A DNA stretch of 64,000 nucleotides from Actinospica robiniae DSM 44927. Its GTDB lineage: Bacteria; Actinomycetota; Actinomycetes; Streptomycetales; Catenulisporaceae. Positions 60,755-64,000 of the stretch are shown here, one piece after another (the first letter of the stretch is position 1; every line of letters starts with the position of its first letter). The DNA lies in NCBI RefSeq assembly GCF_000504285.1, contig NZ_KI632511.1, forward strand, positions 3,407,372-3,471,371, written 5' to 3'. Position numbers and translations under genes: made by a program. Under the pieces are notes generated by a model. That model was not told the origin of the DNA and searched no databases. It saw only the letters and a program-made list of their open reading frames with translations.

Positions 60755-62106
60755 CACGGGAAGCAGCCGAGTGGGTGGTGGGCGCTCTGAGCGGGCGGGC
60801 CGCGCCGGAGGAGATCGCCACGAGGTTCTCGCCGCGGCTGGCTGCGCGCGGCGAGATGGCGCGGATCTTCGCCGGTGGCAAGCGGTTCGCGGCGTTTCGG
60901 GAGCACGGCGGCGAGGTCGACGACGTCTCCGCGCTGGGCCGGTGGTCGGTCCGCGCGACCGTGCGCACCGGCGCCGACCTGTGGGAGCTCGACGTCGCGG
61001 TCGATCCGGAGTCCCCGCACCTGATCCGGAGCTTCGAGCCGCGGATGGCCGCGCCGGACGCGGTCGCGTGGACGACGATCGCGGACGGCCTGCGTGGGCA
61101 GGACCGGATGGAGTCCGAGCTGCCCGCGGACGCCGCGCGCCGCGTCCACGCGCGTCTGACCCAGGCTGTGGACGCGAGCCACATCGTCGGACTGGTGGCC
61201 GGATTGGCCGTCGACGGCGCCCTAGTGCACGCCTCGTATCTGGGTGTGTCAGACCTCGCATCCATGGGCCGGCTGGACCTGCACTCCGTGTTCGGCGTCG
61301 GATCGGTGGCCAAGGCCGTGACCGCGTTGGGCGTGCTGCACCTGGCCGAGCAGGGCCTCGTGGAGCTCGACGCACCGATCCAGTCCTACGTGAAAACGCC
61401 GACACTGACCCGCGCAGACCCCGAGGACCCGGCACCGACCGTGGCCCAGCTGCTGGTGCACCGCGGCGGCCTGGCCAAGTCCCTGGGCCGTCGGCTGCCG
61501 CCCGGTTCGGCGTCGCTCGGCGAAGCAGTCCCGCAAATCCCGCTGGCTTGGTCTCCGGGAGCGCGCGCGGAGTACTCCAACACCGGCTACCTGCTGCTCG
61601 GCGAACTCATCCAGACTGTCGCCGGCGAGCCCTACGCAGAGTTCTGCTCCCGGGAGGTCCTGGCCCGATTCGGCCTGTCAGACGCCGGATGGGGCGCATC
61701 CGCCACCGTGACGGGCCACCAGGTCGTGGCCGCGATGGTCGACGCCGTCGCACCCGAAGGGGCGGAGCTTCCCGGATCCGGCGGCATGACGGCCAGCGCC
61801 GCGGACCTGCTCACCCTGACCCGTCACTACGCCTCGGCGGACGACCCGCTGATCCAGAGCGCGCTGTCGCTGACCACGCAGGCCGGCCCCGGCGTCCGCT
61901 TCGGGGCCGGGATCGCTCTGCTGGACCGCGCCGAGGGCACGATGCTCTGGCGCGGCGGCGCCACCAGCGGCTTCAACTGCGAGATCCTGGCCGCGCTCGA
62001 CGGCAGCGCCGGCGTCGTGATTCTGGCGTCCAAGTCGCCGCCCGAAGGCCTGAAGGAAGTGGCCTCCGAGCTGGCCGCCGAACTGCGTCGAGACCGGTCG
62101 TCGTAG
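60739..62106 (+). CDS. Serine hydrolase of the beta-lactamase/class C family
   Basis: 455 residues from ATG 60739. The N-terminal 130 residues are a helper domain. The catalytic domain then shows S-x-x-K as SVAK (Ser189, Lys192), the Y-x-N as YSN (279-281) and a late Gly-rich GGATSGFNCE in place of HxG/KTG. This matches esterases and D-amino peptidases of the class C penicillin-binding fold rather than true beta-lactamases. No signal peptide, so cytoplasmic. It overlaps the PARG gene by 16 bp. The joint function is unknown. Confidence 0.85.
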   Translation: MSIEVTREAAEWVVGALSGRAAPEEIATRFSPRLAARGEMARIFAGGKRFAAFREHGGEVDDVSALGRWSVRATVRTGADLWELDVAVDPESPHLIRSFEPRMAAPDAVAWTTIADGLRGQDRMESELPADAARRVHARLTQAVDASHIVGLVAGLAVDGALVHASYLGVSDLASMGRLDLHSVFGVGSVAKAVTALGVLHLAEQGLVELDAPIQSYVKTPTLTRADPEDPAPTVAQLLVHRGGLAKSLGRRLPPGSASLGEAVPQIPLAWSPGARAEYSNTGYLLLGELIQTVAGEPYAEFCSREVLARFGLSDAGWGASATVTGHQVVAAMVDAVAPEGAELPGSGGMTASAADLLTLTRHYASADDPLIQSALSLTTQAGPGVRFGAGIALLDRAEGTMLWRGGATSGFNCEILAALDGSAGVVILASKSPPEGLKEVASELAAELRRDRSS

Positions 62107-62132
62107 CCGACGTGGCTTCTGCTGAACGCGCG

Positions 62133-63911
62133 TCATGCGGGCTCCGCGTCGAGCACGCGGCCGGCGGGGCTGCGGGTGTGCAGCCACGTTGGCAGGGCGG
62201 TCAGCGCGCCGACCGCCGCCAGGATGACGAGCCCGGCGGTCAGCAGCCATGCCGGCGGCGGGGTGACGGAGTCGCCGAAGAGCCGGTACAGCCCGAGCCC
62301 GGCCGGGATGCCCGCCGTCACCGCCGGTATGGCCGGCAGGAGCTGGGCGACGCAGAGTGCTGAGACGGTCTGACCGGGGGTGGCGCCCAAGGTCCGGGCG
62401 ATGGTCAGGGTACTCCTGGCCTGGATGGCGCTGCTCCAGCCGAGCAGCACGGTGTTGAGCGCGGAAAGCGCCACCAGCATGAGGGTGACGGCGAGCAGGA
62501 CCCGGTCGGTCTGGTCGTTGCGCACTTGGATGGGGCCGAAACGCACTGCGGCGGGGGCGTTGTCCTGATCGGCGTGATAGGTGAGCAGCGCGGTCACCAT
62601 GACGGTGGTGGCGGCCGTGCCGGCGCAGGTCAGGGCTGCGCGTCCGGGTCGGCCGGCGAGTAGCCGGATGCCGAGCAGCAGCGATGTCGGGAGGAACGCC
62701 GTCACGGCGTTCAGGTGCGGGTGGAAGGTGGGTGCGTGGGCCGGGTCGGCCAGCGCGCGGACGGCCGCGGTACGGGCCGTGCGTAAGACCGGGCCGAGGG
62801 TGCCGATCAGGGCAATCACAACGGCGACGAAGACGGCTGCCCAGACGGTGTTCGAGTCCGGCGGCCCTACGGTGTCGAGCAGCCCGGCGCTGGGATCGAC
62901 GAGGCGCGGCGCAGCGAGCGTTCCAGCGGTCAGTCCGAGCGCGGTGGCCACGACGGTCAGCAACAGGTATTGCGTCAGCTGGACGGCGATCACGGTCTGC
63001 GGCCCGGCTCCGACCGCCTTGAGCAGCGCGGCACGCCGGTTGTCGCGGGCCGCGCGGGCGGTGGCCGATCCGGCGAGCGTGACGATCGCGGCGATGGCGA
63101 GCAGCCAGCCGCCGACGACCAGGGTGGGCCGGGTGAACTCGATGATGGCCGTGTCCGTCTTCAGGACATTCGGCCAATAGTGGAAGTCGAGCCAGGTGTC
63201 CGTCTTGATCGCCAGGACGGCCGCGGAACGGCCGAATCCCTGGGCTGCGGCCGGATCGGACAGCTTCAGGTCGATCAGGTAGAGGCTGGTCGCATCGCCC
63301 ACCGCCGCATGGGCGTCGGCGGTGGTGAGCCAGATGATGCCGCCGGCGTCGCCGGGTCCGATCTGCGCCGGATCGCTCCACGGATACACCGCGACGGCCG
63401 TGCTGATCGCGAGCCCGACGACCGGGTAGCTGCGCCCGCTCACGGTGATCCGATCACCGACGCGCACACCGAGCGCCTGCGCGAAGCCGCGCTCGACGAC
63501 CGCGCCGCCGGGACGCACCCAGCCGCCGGAGGTCACCAACGGCTGGTCGACGGCAGACGGCGCGGCATCGCGCCCCTCGACCGCGGAGTGCGCGGGACGA
63601 CCGTGCGCCACGATGGTGGTGTCGAAGGCGAAGAACGGGCCGCCGAGCGCGGCGACACCGGACACGCGGGCCAGGCGCGAGGCGATGCCGACGGGATCCG
63701 GGTCCGTGGTCGTGGCCATCACGTCGGGTCCTGCGGTGGCCGCGCGGGTCTTGACGTACCCGGTCGAGACCGCGTCGGTGGTCGCGGTGCCCAGGGCCAG
63801 GGTGGCGGTGGCGAGGGTGACGGCGAACACGAACATGACCGCCTCGCCGGGACCGCGGCGCAGATCGCTCCAGATCAGACGCCACATCAGCAGCAGACGT
63901 CCCACGATCAA
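62133..63911 (-). CDS. FtsX-family ABC transporter permease
   Basis: 592 residues from TTG 63911, or 584 from ATG 63887 (WRLIWSDLRRGPGEAVMFVF). An N-terminal helix (VMFVFAVTLATATLALGTAT) is followed by a MacB-like periplasmic domain (about 40-245), three helices (VVGGWLLAIAAIVTLAGSAT, VIAVQLTQYLLLTVVATALG, AAVFVAVVIALIGTLGPVLR) and a second set with the FtsX pattern AIQARSTLTIARTLGATPGQ. The TTG start overlaps the stop of the gene upstream (TTGA), so it is coupled to it. The ATPase partner is probably just outside the window. Confidence 0.85.
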   Translation of the reverse strand: MIVGRLLLMWRLIWSDLRRGPGEAVMFVFAVTLATATLALGTATTDAVSTGYVKTRAATAGPDVMATTTDPDPVGIASRLARVSGVAALGGPFFAFDTTIVAHGRPAHSAVEGRDAAPSAVDQPLVTSGGWVRPGGAVVERGFAQALGVRVGDRITVSGRSYPVVGLAISTAVAVYPWSDPAQIGPGDAGGIIWLTTADAHAAVGDATSLYLIDLKLSDPAAAQGFGRSAAVLAIKTDTWLDFHYWPNVLKTDTAIIEFTRPTLVVGGWLLAIAAIVTLAGSATARAARDNRRAALLKAVGAGPQTVIAVQLTQYLLLTVVATALGLTAGTLAAPRLVDPSAGLLDTVGPPDSNTVWAAVFVAVVIALIGTLGPVLRTARTAAVRALADPAHAPTFHPHLNAVTAFLPTSLLLGIRLLAGRPGRAALTCAGTAATTVMVTALLTYHADQDNAPAAVRFGPIQVRNDQTDRVLLAVTLMLVALSALNTVLLGWSSAIQARSTLTIARTLGATPGQTVSALCVAQLLPAIPAVTAGIPAGLGLYRLFGDSVTPPPAWLLTAGLVILAAVGALTALPTWLHTRSPAGRVLDAEPA

Positions 63912-64000
63912 CCGTCCCAGCCCAGCAGCACGCCGAATCCCGTACCGCCGCCGACGCCGTCCAGGCGCGGGTCGATGCGTATGTCGTCGGCCAGCATCCC
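63908..64000 (-). CDS. C-terminal end of a gene running off the window
   Basis: The frame GMLADDIRIDPRLDGVGGGT followed by GFGVLLGWDG and TGA (63908-63910) is open to the window edge. It overlaps the FtsX-like start by 4 bp. Only 30 residues are visible, and they match no family I recognise. By analogy with other operons it could be the partner permease or an accessory lipoprotein. Confidence 0.55.
   Translation of the reverse strand, partial: GMLADDIRIDPRLDGVGGGTGFGVLLGWDG

Noticed and set aside
1-64000. tRNA, rRNA, phage integrase or attachment site
   Set aside because: I found no T-loop-like GGTTCGAATCC cloverleaf, no rRNA sequence and no integrase or direct att repeats. I cannot run a covariance search, so a weak tRNA could be missed.

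Overview
This 64 kb window is GC-rich (about 70 percent by eye) bacterial chromosome with strong G/C bias at third codon positions, many GTG and TTG starts, overlapping stop/start pairs, and actinobacterial families: an AfsR/SARP-type regulator, WXG100 proteins, a DrrAB-like ABC pair, an ECF41-type sigma factor, a GAF/SpoIIE-type phosphatase, and LacI and ROK sugar regulators. It is almost certainly an actinomycete of the Streptomycetales/Catenulisporales kind. I cannot name the species. It is a soil-type accessory region with no rRNA, no recognisable tRNA, no phage, no intact insertion sequence and no CRISPR array. The only clear housekeeping gene is rpmB.

Layout. 1-9 kb is a plant-polysaccharide module: a secreted clan GH-A-like hydrolase (cut by the window start), a LacI repressor, two LplB/YtcP-type sugar permeases and a lipoprotein binding protein on the minus strand, with a divergent GH43 enzyme and a second LacI regulator on the plus strand. 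One operator motif (GAAA-N-TTTC) recurs at both control regions. 9.2-12.2 kb is a large FtsX-type permease without an ATPase partner, preceded by a near-consensus DasR-type (dre) palindrome. 12.8-14.15 kb is a non-coding region built as a large imperfect inverted repeat with nested hairpins. 14.3-23 kb holds small single genes: membrane protein, GNAT, phosphotransferase, rpmB, a uridine-kinase remnant, methyltransferase, DinB, a PAS/GAF/PP2C phosphatase and a tautomerase-SnoaL fusion.

23-34 kb looks like a redox/stress block. A TetR regulator with a well-formed operator and promoter faces a membrane protein fused to a universal-stress domain and an NDH-2-like dehydrogenase. An ECF41-type sigma factor lies next to a stand-alone fumarate-reductase-type flavoprotein whose upstream region carries a TGTCACA-N16-GGTC promoter match. 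An alpha/beta hydrolase, a cupin, an NmrA-like protein and a hydrolase-oxidoreductase fusion follow. 33.8-41 kb carries a GH15 enzyme, a kinase-fold protein, an orphan APS kinase, a DrrAB-like ABC exporter and a repeat/SMI1-like protein. 41-51 kb has a MoxR AAA ATPase coupled to a metallopeptidase-VWA protein, a hemerythrin, a 1089-residue SARP-like regulator and a compact type VII secretion-type cassette with no secretion machinery. 51.5-55.6 kb has a secreted GH3 with a CebR-like half-operator and a ROK regulator. 56-64 kb has an MMPL transporter, a PhyH-type dioxygenase, a bacterial-type PARG, a serine hydrolase and an FtsX permease that starts inside the end of a gene running off the window.

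The carbohydrate genes at both ends (GH-A-like, GH43, GH15, GH3, importer, LacI, ROK) indicate a saprophyte using hemicellulose and glucans. The most interesting unexplained items are the giant inverted repeat, the ECF41 block, the orphan WXG100 cassette, the MoxR/metallopeptidase-VWA pair and the PARG locus.
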